A program made the translations under genes and the position numbers. Under the pieces are notes generated by a model that made no database searches, was not told the DNA's origin, and saw nothing but the letters and a program-made list of their open reading frames with translations. This document shows positions 18,943 to 26,676 of a stretch of DNA of 64,000 nucleotides, in pieces (the stretch's first letter is position 1; each line of letters opens with the position of its first letter). Source of the DNA: Brevibacterium mcbrellneri ATCC 49030 (GTDB lineage: Bacteria; Actinomycetota; Actinomycetes; Actinomycetales; Brevibacteriaceae); assembly GCF_000178455.1 (NCBI RefSeq), contig NZ_ADNU01000039.1, positions 27,381-91,380 of the forward strand. Reading direction: 5' to 3'.

Positions 18943-20130
18943 GTGGTCACGACGAAGCACCGGTATAGCGATAGAGGCACCAGAACACTCGAGACGAAGA
19001 GCATCACAACTCAACTCGGAAAATTCATCATCGTGTTAAGGATGGTGCTTCTATACCCCGTTCTTATTGCTTGGGGGGATTCAGAGTACGCATTCTGGGA
19101 AACAGCAGGGGTAGTCGTACTAGCGTCTGTCTCCCTTATCACTTTTTCCTTTTGGGACAGTGTAGTCACGTTCGCTGTAAAACATCCTTTGGCAGTCAGC
19201 ATCGACATTTTTATTTCAGTTTTAGTCATGGCGCGAGCTGGATCAAGTTCGTCATATTTTCTCTACTTGGGTGCAACTGCGCTCCTCATTGGTCTGCTTG
19301 TCGATGGAGTTAACCGCGTAATTCTGACCGGCCTGCTCATTGCGGGTTTCCTTCTCATTACACTCACGAACGGATCACCAAACCATACCTCTGCGCAACA
19401 AGTCGTAAGTGACCTTATTTCAGCGTCTATTATCGTTCTTTTTGTCATTTTGGGAGCACGGATGCGCACGCTCCAAGCCCAGGTCAATACAGCATTACAA
19501 CTCGCAACCCGCAACGCTCGGGAAGCTGCTCTGGGAGAAGAACGTTCACGCATCGCCAGAGAGCTTCACGACTCAACAGTCAAGTCGCTTGTTGGTATTT
19601 CGCTCTTATCCGACACAATTCGGAAGCAACCCGACGCCAGCGCCCGGCTGGCACAAGCAATTAAAAATGCTGCCGAATCTGCTGTCGACGAATCACGACA
19701 ATTATTGAGCAATCTTCGAAGTGGCACTTCAGATAATTTCGAAAAGCTCCTTCGTGCCGGACTCGATGAAATCGAGGTCGTTCATGGTATTTCAGTGGAG
19801 CTCGTAATAAATGGATGCGAGGTCAGCACCGAGCATGCGCATAACGTCGAAAAGATCATTATCGAAGCGGTTACGAACGCGGCACTGCACTCGGGTACTG
19901 ACAGAGTACGCGTCGCTTTCACACAATCCGATACACGCATGCGAGTCACAGTGACTGACTACGGCGAAGGCTTTCGTGTACGCCAGAAAAGAGAAGGCCA
20001 CATAGGTTTAACGAGCATGCGTGAACGCGCCACTGATATTGGAGGAACACTCGCAATCAGTTCAACTCCCGGAAAGGGCACAGTCGTGCTGCTCGATATC
20101 AATCAAGAGCAAGGAGAGGCATATGTCTAA
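18943..20130 (+). CDS. Sensor histidine kinase of the pilus locus (NarL-type, HisKA_3)
   Basis: 395 residues starting with GTG one base after tadC. About six N-terminal membrane helices (residues 25-165) with very short loops indicate sensing within the membrane. The dimerisation helix has RSRIARELHDSTVKSLVGIS with phospho-His at about 209. The ATP-binding domain has EAVTNAALHSG (N box), DYGEGF (G1) and GHIGLTSMRERA (G2), all complete. It overlaps the response regulator gene by eight bases. Being inside the tad operon, the pair most likely sets pilin expression or responds to pilus state; the target promoters are not shown by sequence. Confidence 0.85.
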   Translation: MVTTKHRYSDRGTRTLETKSITTQLGKFIIVLRMVLLYPVLIAWGDSEYAFWETAGVVVLASVSLITFSFWDSVVTFAVKHPLAVSIDIFISVLVMARAGSSSSYFLYLGATALLIGLLVDGVNRVILTGLLIAGFLLITLTNGSPNHTSAQQVVSDLISASIIVLFVILGARMRTLQAQVNTALQLATRNAREAALGEERSRIARELHDSTVKSLVGISLLSDTIRKQPDASARLAQAIKNAAESAVDESRQLLSNLRSGTSDNFEKLLRAGLDEIEVVHGISVELVINGCEVSTEHAHNVEKIIIEAVTNAALHSGTDRVRVAFTQSDTRMRVTVTDYGEGFRVRQKREGHIGLTSMRERATDIGGTLAISSTPGKGTVVLLDINQEQGEAYV

Positions 20131-20794
20131 GAGCATTCGCGTAGTAATCGCCGACGACAATGGAATTGTTCGTATGGGTCTCGAATCCCTTCTTGCAGCC
20201 ACCGACTCCGTTGAAGTCGTCGCATCAGTGGAACACGGATCTCTAGCGGTGAAGGCAGTCGAAGAACTCAAGCCTGACCTGTGTCTCTTGGACGTACGCA
20301 TGCCGGTGATGAACGGAATCGAGGCAACCAAAGAAATATCGAAAACGTGTAAAGTGCTCATGCTGACACACAGTGAAGATGCCGAGAATGTAACTGCCGC
20401 AATATCCAATGGCGCCAGTGGCTATGTTGTCTATAGCGAGCTAAATACTGATTATATCTACCAAACGATGCAGTCAGTTCTGGCGGGCGCCATGGTTGTT
20501 TCCCCTACTGCCTCAAGCGCATTGTTGAGCCCCACCCCCCACGTCGAAGAGCACTTAGATAAGAATGTGAGCGAACCCAGCAGTGCCACAGTTCCGTCTC
20601 CTACCGATCAGTTCGGACTCAGCCGACGCGAAACTGAAGTGATGGTTTTAGTGGCAGATGGACTCAACAACCGCCAAATCGCCGAAAGCTTTTTTCTAAG
20701 CGAGAAGACCGTGAAGAACCACATCAACCGCATATTTGCCAAAATGAACGTCACATCACGCGCTGAAGCGGTCAGCATATGGCTCAAACGATGA
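20123..20794 (+). CDS. LuxR/NarL-family response regulator with atypical receiver
   Basis: 223 residues. The ATG at 20123 is chosen because AGGAGAGG lies just upstream and MSKSIRVVIADDN is the normal receiver start; the longer frame lies inside the kinase gene. The receiver has acidic pair D11-D12, phospho-acceptor D57 (CLLDVRMP) and T82, but the conserved Lys is replaced: GASGYVVYSE has Tyr104 where GYLLKD is expected. The C-terminal LuxR HTH (about 160-220) has LSRRETEVMVLVADGLNNRQ and SEKTVKNHINRIF. A Ser/Pro linker joins the two domains. Activation may therefore differ from the textbook switch. Confidence 0.85.
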   Translation: MSKSIRVVIADDNGIVRMGLESLLAATDSVEVVASVEHGSLAVKAVEELKPDLCLLDVRMPVMNGIEATKEISKTCKVLMLTHSEDAENVTAAISNGASGYVVYSELNTDYIYQTMQSVLAGAMVVSPTASSALLSPTPHVEEHLDKNVSEPSSATVPSPTDQFGLSRRETEVMVLVADGLNNRQIAESFFLSEKTVKNHINRIFAKMNVTSRAEAVSIWLKR

Positions 20795-20795
20795 C

Positions 20796-20838
20796 GGGCC
20801 CGTGGGCCCAAAAAATAACTGGGCCCGACATTGGGCCC
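20796..20838. repeat. Cluster of four GGGCCC palindromes before the pilin gene
   Basis: GGGCCC occurs at 20796, 20804, 20821 and 20833, with an odd palindrome CTGGGCCAG at 20852. Pairs of copies can fold into short GC hairpins. The cluster separates the regulator gene from the flp pilin gene and may attenuate read-through or protect the pilin mRNA end. Confidence 0.5.
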
Positions 20839-20937
20839 GTACGCCCTCGAACTGGGCCAGCATATGCGGAATAGTTAAACATGTCAGACAGAACGTCAGG
20901 CACACCCTCAACCCGGACATATCTCGAAAGGTACATC

Positions 20938-21183
20938 ATGAACAAGCTCGAACTCATGGCTCACAAGGTAGACGTTAACGCTCGCGCATTCGCTGAGCTC
21001 GCAGTCGAAAAACTCCAGGAACGCCGTGAAAACGGACAGGGAACCATTGAATACCTCGGTATTGCAGTACTCATCTCCCTGCTTGTTGCAGGATTGGTTG
21101 GAGCATTCAAGACTGACATCGCGAATGCACTTAAGGAGAACATCGTGAACGTCATCTCCAACATTTTCGGAAACACTCAGTAA
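20938..21183 (+). CDS. flp: Flp major pilin
   Basis: 81 residues from ATG 20938 (GAAAGG upstream); an earlier ATG at 20881 would add an improbable leader. The prepilin has a rather long charged leader of 33 residues ending ERRENG, then the cut site G|QGTIEYLG with Glu at +5, a hydrophobic helix of about 22 residues, and a short amphipathic tail ending GNTQ. This is the classic Flp pilin plan: mature length 48 residues, no Cys. The predicted peptidase is the product at 5165. Its head is copied almost exactly in the three large proteins at 33-37 kb. Confidence 0.92.
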   Translation: MNKLELMAHKVDVNARAFAELAVEKLQERRENGQGTIEYLGIAVLISLLVAGLVGAFKTDIANALKENIVNVISNIFGNTQ

Positions 21184-21211
21184 GACCGCTTACTAGAACC
21201 TGAGTGAACAT

Positions 21212-21877
21212 ATGAAGTTTCGCTTAAAGCGCGAGGACGGCCAGGTCTCCCTGGCCGTCCTCCTGCTGTCAGTGTTGGTTATCGCCGCCGCGGTCGGAGC
21301 ATTTATCTTCGGTGAGGCGAACGACTCACGTACGCGTGCACAAAAAGCCGCAGACGCTTCCGCACTCGCCGCAGCACGCGACGTGCGAGAACGCTTCATC
21401 CCCGCGTTTGCACGTGCGCACATCCCACCGCCTCCTGTTGCGGGCCCCGCAGTACCAGCGAATCCAACCGTGGTGCTGTCTCCATTGGGCGAGGTGGGAC
21501 GCCACGGTGCTTTCACGTTTGCCCAGAAAAATGAGTCCCAGCTTTCGCGCTACGTCGCCCAAGGAAACCGGTTCGAAGCAAACGTGCAGTCCAACAAGCG
21601 CGAAGTTGGTTCACCAGTGGGGTCTCGTGCGCGCAAAAAGATCAGTGCTCCAGGCGATGCCGTAGCGAAGATCAAAACAGAAAACGTACACTGCTATTCG
21701 ACGAACATTAAGCGCGCACCAACGAAACCATTCCACGTTTTGTCATGGTCGATGGTGTGTTCCGGCAACGGCCACACAGCCCGCGTCAACTATTTCGGAG
21801 CAACCACAACTTTGAGTGACATTGACTCACGCAAAAAGGAGTGGCGTCGTGTGTTTGACATCAAACTCGACAAGTAG
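21212..21877 (+). CDS. TadG-like Flp assembly protein (TadE/G-like N-terminus)
   Basis: 221 residues. The N-terminus REDGQVSLAVLLLSVLVIAA and the following RTRAQKAADASALAAARDVRE are the PF13400 TadE/G-like signature, in which a membrane helix is followed by an Ala-rich amphipathic helix. The prepilin-like G|QVSLA site has Ala instead of Glu at +5, so cleavage is doubtful. The rest is a basic outer domain with two Cys (about residues 168 and 190) likely in a disulfide. It is the last gene of the locus, followed directly by a strong terminator. It is shorter than proteobacterial TadG and has no von Willebrand A domain. Confidence 0.8.
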   Translation: MKFRLKREDGQVSLAVLLLSVLVIAAAVGAFIFGEANDSRTRAQKAADASALAAARDVRERFIPAFARAHIPPPPVAGPAVPANPTVVLSPLGEVGRHGAFTFAQKNESQLSRYVAQGNRFEANVQSNKREVGSPVGSRARKKISAPGDAVAKIKTENVHCYSTNIKRAPTKPFHVLSWSMVCSGNGHTARVNYFGATTTLSDIDSRKKEWRRVFDIKLDK

Positions 21878-21906
21878 TTAGTTTGACTTACCATACTTCA
21901 AACACC

Positions 21907-21940
21907 AACATGGGCCAGGTTTTCCTGGCCCATGTTTTAT
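21907..21940 (+). terminator. Rho-independent terminator of the Tad locus
   Basis: A perfect 13-base-pair stem (21907-21919 with 21924-21936) with a TTTT loop and trailing T-rich bases lies 30 bases after the TadG-like stop. It may also serve the convergent gene at 21955. Confidence 0.85.
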
Positions 21941-21954
21941 TCCATGCGAGCCGT

Positions 21955-22239
21955 TTACCCCAAAGCTAGAGCCGCAAAAACAGCACCCAGCATTGTGACG
22001 GCAAACAAGTACCACCCCAGCTTGGGGACATTCACCGGTTTCCGTTCACGCGTTTTCTTGTGCTTAGCTCGTTGCCGCTTCGCCTTCTTAGGTTTCGATG
22101 CCTTACCAGGTTCGCCACTCTCAGATGACCGACGCTGTTGCGGGTTCAGCCACGGGTTATCGGAATCAGCCTCCGCCGCCGGGGGTTCTTTGGGCTTGGG
22201 CGGGGCTGCGGGTTTTGGAGGAATGTGTGGGGAGTTCAC
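21955..22239 (-). CDS. Small tail-anchored Pro/Lys-rich protein
   Basis: 94 residues. The first 50 are Pro, Glu and Ser rich, then a Lys/Arg stretch (KPKKAKRQRAKHKKTRER) precedes a single C-terminal hydrophobic helix (about 75-93). This looks like a tail-anchored or N-in membrane protein, a type common in actinobacteria but not assigned to a family here. It is convergent with the Tad locus and upstream of nothing obvious on its own strand. Function unknown. Confidence 0.5.
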   Translation of the reverse strand: MNSPHIPPKPAAPPKPKEPPAAEADSDNPWLNPQQRRSSESGEPGKASKPKKAKRQRAKHKKTRERKPVNVPKLGWYLFAVTMLGAVFAALALG

Positions 22240-22257
22240 ACCACCGATTCTAGCGGT

Positions 22258-23073
22258 CTAGCTACTGTGCGCGAACAGGGAGCGCATTTCCCACTCCTCG
22301 GTGAACATGTCAAACGCGATCCGTGCCGATTCCATGTCGTCAGAATCCAACGCGTCCAGCCAGTCGAGCACCAGTTCCGCCCCGGTGTGCGGCCACTGCA
22401 CGTCGCTCATCCCACCTAAGTCCAGTTCCAGAATGGACCCCATGTCAAAGCTGTCCAACCATTCCAGGAAATCGGACACCGATTCCGTGAAAAACTCGGC
22501 TTGGGACTTGTTGCGCAGAATGTCCAGCGCCCATTCGGTTCTAGCCGAGGCCGTCAACATTTCCGTTCGGATCCTCACCCGCACGGCGCCGTCGGGTTGC
22601 TCTTCTTCAACTATCGTATCGGTGTCCGGGTCCACGGCCAGCCACCAGATTGGTGGCACATCCCAGGCCGAGGTGCGGGTAAAGACTCGGTCGTCCACCT
22701 CGGAGTTCATCCAGTCGACCCGGCGGACGTGCGCCCGCCTCCGTGCCACTTTTGGCACCATCGCGTCGAGTTCAGCCCGAGGTGTTGTTTCCATGAGAAT
22801 GTCGAGTGCTTGCCACCCACGGACGTCATCCTGCACCGGGCACACCCTGTCACGGTTGTCTCCTGCGTCTTCACCAGACAGCACCAGCGGGGCGTCTCGA
22901 AATCTGGAAGGCACGGGGTCTGGCGGCATCGAAATGAGCCGACGATCTGCGTCAGCGCAGACCAGATCTTCTAAACCTGCCCTGTGAGGAATGGCTCCGC
23001 GATGTGCGTGTGAATAGACTTCTACAGGCTCAAACACGCGCAAATGAATAAGATAGTCACGCTGATAGGGCAT
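22258..23073 (-). CDS. Conserved actinobacterial hypothetical protein
   Basis: 271 residues, acidic, no signal peptide and no membrane helix. The N-terminal part (PYQRDYLIHLRVFEPVE and FSREP-like acidic blocks) and a second half rich in Trp, Asp and Glu (ESVSDFLEWLDSFDMGS) give the look of a helical cytoplasmic protein. I do not recognise a domain; it may be of the type found close to purM in other actinobacteria. It is divergent from the DUF3073 gene with a 198-base spacer. Codon use matches the surrounding core genes. Confidence 0.6.
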   Translation of the reverse strand: MPYQRDYLIHLRVFEPVEVYSHAHRGAIPHRAGLEDLVCADADRRLISMPPDPVPSRFRDAPLVLSGEDAGDNRDRVCPVQDDVRGWQALDILMETTPRAELDAMVPKVARRRAHVRRVDWMNSEVDDRVFTRTSAWDVPPIWWLAVDPDTDTIVEEEQPDGAVRVRIRTEMLTASARTEWALDILRNKSQAEFFTESVSDFLEWLDSFDMGSILELDLGGMSDVQWPHTGAELVLDWLDALDSDDMESARIAFDMFTEEWEMRSLFAHSS

Positions 23074-23177
23074 ACGTGCATGCTATCGACAAGTGCAGTT
23101 TTTGCACACCGAGGGCCCCGCAATTGTGTCTCAGTTTTTCCTTGGAATGCTCTTTGCCAAATGGCCTTTATCGTTGC

Positions 23178-23205
23178 TTGACGCTAGACTTTTGTCGAAT
23201 ACTAA
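23178..23205 (+). promoter_or_regulatory. Promoter of the DUF3073 gene
   Basis: TTGACG (23178-23183), a 16-base spacer and TACTAA (23200-23205) lie about 65 bases before the GTG at 23272. Confidence 0.45.
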
Positions 23206-23271
23206 CAAGAGATCTGCCAGGGCACAGCCACCTCAAAGCCCTGGAACACAAAGATAAGGGGGTCGACGTCT

Positions 23272-23502
23272 GTGGGTCGCGGCCGCGCAAAGGCAAAACA
23301 GATCAAGGTAGCCCGGAAGCTCAAATACTACAGTCCGGAAACTGACTTGAACGCACTCCAGCGTGAACTCGGTGCAGGATCTGTAAGCTCAGACAACGAC
23401 TACGACGAGTACGACGAGGACCCGGATTACGCCGAGTACGCAGACAAATACGCGCACTACGACGAAGAAGAGGAAGATTCCGAGGTCAACAACTGGCGTT
23501 AA
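23272..23502 (+). CDS. DUF3073 family protein
   Basis: 76 residues starting at GTG 23272 with AAGGGGG upstream. The N-terminal MGRGRAKAKQIKVARKLKYY block is the DUF3073 hallmark; the C-terminal half is a long run of Asp, Glu and Tyr. The family is restricted to actinobacteria and is typically next to purM, as here, where it is convergent with purM across a shared terminator. The basic head and acidic tail suggest RNA or ribosome contact, but no function is established. Confidence 0.88.
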   Translation: MGRGRAKAKQIKVARKLKYYSPETDLNALQRELGAGSVSSDNDYDEYDEDPDYAEYADKYAHYDEEEEDSEVNNWR

Positions 23503-23515
23503 ACATGACGCATCA

Positions 23516-23558
23516 CGTGTGTGGGCCCAGCCAGAACGGCTGGGCCCACACACGTTTT
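23516..23558. terminator. Bidirectional terminator between DUF3073 and purM
   Basis: A perfect 17-base-pair stem (23516-23532 with 23538-23554), a five-base loop and TTTT after it in the plus direction. It stands between convergent genes and probably stops both. Confidence 0.85.
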
Positions 23559-23605
23559 CACGCAATGATTTCAGGCATGCACCCCGCCCCCGGGATGCGC
23601 CTGTT

Positions 23606-24694
23606 TTAGTCAATAAGAACGGCTGCTCCGCCGTCTACCCCTTTAGCACCCTGCACGTAGTCGGGGTTCTCACGGTACTCACCGGTGTCGCTGACAACCT
23701 CACCCAGGTGCCACGCTCCCGGGTAGGCGGCAACGACCTCGGCGGCACGGGCACTATCCACCACAAGGACCATGCCAACGCCTAGGTTCCACGTGCGTTC
23801 ACGGTCAGCGCGTGGCACGTTCCCCAGATCACCCAGCACGTTAAACACCGCAGGGACGTCCCACGTGTCACGTTTCATGACCGCCAACGTGCCAGCAGGT
23901 AGAACACGCGCAACGTTTGCAGAAAGCCCTCCCCCGGTCACGTGAGACACGGAGTGGACCGCACCGGGTACGCGTTCGTACAGGCTCAGAAGTTCACCCG
24001 TGTACACCTTGGTTGGTTCCAGGAGCTCTTCACCCAAAGTACGACCAAAGTCGGCAACGTCACGGCTGAGTTCCCAACCGGCGTCAGCGATGATGCGACG
24101 CACCAGCGAGTAGCCATTGGAGTGGATACCAGAGGACGGCAGACCAATAATCACATCACCGGCGTTGACCTTGTGGGCGCCCAGCAGATCGTCCGCTTCA
24201 ATAGCACCGGTGGCGGCACCGGCCACATCGTACTCATCTGGCCTCAAAAGCCCGGGGTGTTCAGCGGTTTCGCCGCCCACCAAAGCAACGTCCGCTTCTT
24301 TACAGGCTTCTGCAATACCACGCACGATCCCGGCAATACGTTCAGGAATGACCTTCCCGCACGCGATGTAGTCAGTCATGAACAAAGGCTTGGCACCTGA
24401 GACCACAATGTCGTCAACGACCATGCCCACCAGGTCATAGCCAATCGTGTGATGAATGTCCAAGGCTTGAGCGATCGCCACTTTGGTTCCCACACCGTCA
24501 GTGGAGGTGGCCAACAGTGGACGCGTGTAGTCCTTGAGGAAGCTGACGTCGAACATGCCAGCGAAGCCACCCACTTGGCCAAACACGTGTTCGTTGTGTG
24601 TTGCGGCAACCGCTGATTTCATGAGTTCAACAGCCCGGTCACCGGCTTCGACGTCGACACCGGCTGTTGCGTAGGTGGTCTGTTTCTGAGTCAT
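23606..24694 (-). CDS. purM: Phosphoribosylformylglycinamidine cyclo-ligase
   Basis: 362 residues. PurM closes FGAM to AIR with ATP, step five of purine synthesis. Visible motifs are TYATAGVDVEAGDRAVELMK at the N-terminus, LLATSTDGVGTKVAIAQ, GYDLVGMVVDDIVVSGA, LVGGETAEHPG and GLPSSGIHSNGYSLVR, all in the expected order for the AIRS-fold. An AAAGGAG site precedes the ATG. It lies 12 bases after purF on the same strand, forming a purF-purM operon. Nothing unusual is seen. Confidence 0.95.
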   Translation of the reverse strand: MTQKQTTYATAGVDVEAGDRAVELMKSAVAATHNEHVFGQVGGFAGMFDVSFLKDYTRPLLATSTDGVGTKVAIAQALDIHHTIGYDLVGMVVDDIVVSGAKPLFMTDYIACGKVIPERIAGIVRGIAEACKEADVALVGGETAEHPGLLRPDEYDVAGAATGAIEADDLLGAHKVNAGDVIIGLPSSGIHSNGYSLVRRIIADAGWELSRDVADFGRTLGEELLEPTKVYTGELLSLYERVPGAVHSVSHVTGGGLSANVARVLPAGTLAVMKRDTWDVPAVFNVLGDLGNVPRADRERTWNLGVGMVLVVDSARAAEVVAAYPGAWHLGEVVSDTGEYRENPDYVQGAKGVDGGAAVLID

Positions 24695-24706
24695 GTCAGC
24701 ACTCCT

Positions 24707-26170
24707 TTATATGTTGTCTGGGAGCGGAATTGGGTAGGTTCCAGAGAAACACGCAGTACACAGTTCGGCTGGCTTCTGCTGGGTGGCTTTGATCATGCCG
24801 TCCATGCTGATATAGCCCAGTGAGTCAGCGCCTAGGGACTGACAGATTTCGTCAGTGTTGAGTCCGTTGGCAATGAGTTCGGCGCGTGATGCAAAGTCGA
24901 TGCCGTAGAAGCACGGCCACTTAACCGGCGGAGATGAAATGCGGATGTGGATTTCCTTGGCCCCGGCTTCGCGCAACATTCGCACCAGGGCGCGTTGGGT
25001 GTTTCCGCGCACGATCGAATCGTCCACAACCACCAAACGCTTACCTTCGATGTTTTCGCGTAGCGGGTTGAGTTTGAGTCGGATTCCTAGTTGCCGAATG
25101 GTCTGTGTGGGTTGGATAAATGTACGTCCCACATACGCGTTCTTCATGAGGCCTTGGCCATAGGGGATCCCGGATTCTTCCGCATATCCCACAGCGGCAG
25201 GGGTTCCCGATTCGGGAGTAGCGATGACTAAATCAGCCTCAACCGGGTATTCGCGGGCCAGTTCGCGTCCCATTTCGGTGCGTGCGGCGTGTACCGTTTT
25301 GCCTTCGAGCACACTGTCTGGGCGTGACAAGTACACGTACTCAAACACGCAACGGGCAGGCGTGGGATCGGCAAAACGGTGTGACCTTAAGCCTTCTTCG
25401 TCGATGACGATGAGTTCACCGGGTTCTACGTCGCGCACAAATGAGGCACCCACAATGTCCAGTGCCGCTGTCTCCGAAGCGACGACCCAACCGTGTTCAA
25501 GACGACCCAAGGACAGTGGTCGTACACCCCACGGGTCACGGGCCGCGTACAACCGGTTTTCTTCCATGAACACCAGGCTGAACGCGCCGGTCAGTTTAGG
25601 GAAGAGTTCAAGAGCGGCTTCCGTGAGGTTGTCACCTTCGGTCGATGCGAGGAGTTCAGTGACCAGCGAGGTGTCGTTTGAGGAGTCGCGGAACTGGCGC
25701 GTGCGTTTTTCTTTTTGGGTGGCTTCGCGCACGGTTTCTTGGTGCATGTGGCGACGGTCGTCAGCCAGTGCTTCCAGCTCAGCAAAGTTGGTGAGGTTTC
25801 CGTTGTGCGCAAGCGCCACAGTGCCAAATGGTGTGGGCCCCAGTGTTGGTTGTGCATTCGCCCACGTGGATGAACCGGTCGTTGAGTAGCGGGTGTGTCC
25901 TACAGCCAGGTGCCCGGGCAGAGTTTCTAGGTCACTTTCGCTAAAGACCTGGGATACCAGTCCCATGTCGCGGTAGACCAGAATTTGCGACCCGTTGCTT
26001 GCTGCAATACCGGCGGATTCTTGCCCGCGGTGTTGCAAGGCGTAGAGCCCAAAGTACACAAGTTTGGCGACTTCTTCGCCGGGCGCAAACACTCCGAACA
26101 CGCCACATTCGTCTTGGGCTTTTTCGGTAGGGTCTATCTGATCTGTGAGGAGTCCATCTGCACGTGCCAC
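24707..26170 (-). CDS. purF: Amidophosphoribosyltransferase
   Basis: 487 residues. PurF makes phosphoribosylamine from PRPP and glutamine, the committed step. The N-terminal Ntn glutaminase has a 21-residue propeptide before the catalytic Cys22 (DECGVFGV). The C-terminal part has the PRPP-binding loop RLVVVDDSIVRGNT. Cys residues near the C-terminus (ELCTACFSG and others) fit the 4Fe-4S type of Bacillus-like enzymes. It starts at GTG 26170, four bases after the stop of the preceding membrane-protein gene; a weak GGAAC site is all that precedes it, so it may depend on translational coupling. Confidence 0.95.
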   Translation of the reverse strand: MARADGLLTDQIDPTEKAQDECGVFGVFAPGEEVAKLVYFGLYALQHRGQESAGIAASNGSQILVYRDMGLVSQVFSESDLETLPGHLAVGHTRYSTTGSSTWANAQPTLGPTPFGTVALAHNGNLTNFAELEALADDRRHMHQETVREATQKEKRTRQFRDSSNDTSLVTELLASTEGDNLTEAALELFPKLTGAFSLVFMEENRLYAARDPWGVRPLSLGRLEHGWVVASETAALDIVGASFVRDVEPGELIVIDEEGLRSHRFADPTPARCVFEYVYLSRPDSVLEGKTVHAARTEMGRELAREYPVEADLVIATPESGTPAAVGYAEESGIPYGQGLMKNAYVGRTFIQPTQTIRQLGIRLKLNPLRENIEGKRLVVVDDSIVRGNTQRALVRMLREAGAKEIHIRISSPPVKWPCFYGIDFASRAELIANGLNTDEICQSLGADSLGYISMDGMIKATQQKPAELCTACFSGTYPIPLPDNI

Positions 26171-26174
26171 GTGA

Positions 26175-26588
26175 CTATTGTTCCACAGGTGGTGTGCCAG
26201 GTTTGGCGCCCGAGGTGTCAGCGCCTGTGTCAGTGTCCTCCGGTCCCGAGGTGTCAGAGACTTCCGAGGTCTCAGGCGCGTCTGTGGTGTTCTGGGGTTC
26301 GGTCACCTTTTCGTATTTCGCGTTTACCGTATACGTTTTTGCGTTTTTGACAGACGAACGGTCAATGATGAGGGCCACGAGAGCCCCTAAGAATCCACCT
26401 ACGATACCCAGGAACGCCATGAGGATTCCTAGCATCGCGGCTTGTGAGTACTCTTGCGTGAGTGTGCTGGTATCGACGGGTAAGAACGCCAGAATACCGG
26501 CGATGATGAAACCGACGATGACCCCTAGACCTACGAAAACTGAGTAGCGGGGGCTACGGCGAACGGTGACGTCTACTGTGTCCTTCAT
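26175..26588 (-). CDS. Two-helix membrane protein upstream of purF
   Basis: 137 residues. A short basic N-terminus (VTVRRSPRYSVFVG) precedes two hydrophobic helices (about 17-36 and 48-73), then an acidic, Thr/Ser/Pro-rich tail of about 50 residues. The pattern resembles a family of small actinobacterial membrane proteins often found next to purF, with no known function. It sits immediately before purF (four-base gap) and probably shares its transcript. Confidence 0.6.
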   Translation of the reverse strand: MKDTVDVTVRRSPRYSVFVGLGVIVGFIIAGILAFLPVDTSTLTQEYSQAAMLGILMAFLGIVGGFLGALVALIIDRSSVKNAKTYTVNAKYEKVTEPQNTTDAPETSEVSDTSGPEDTDTGADTSGAKPGTPPVEQ

Positions 26589-26676
26589 TCACTTCCTCAC
26601 TGAGATGACCACACAAGTCTACCTGGAGTGAAAAACTCGCACGTCGACGGTGTACCCGCCGTTTCGCCCCGTCTCG

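Noticed and set aside
23389..23613. Minus-strand Val/Leu/Phe-rich ORF resembling a membrane protein
   Set aside because: It is the complement of the Asp/Glu/Tyr-rich DUF3073 tail, which automatically reads as hydrophobic on the other strand.
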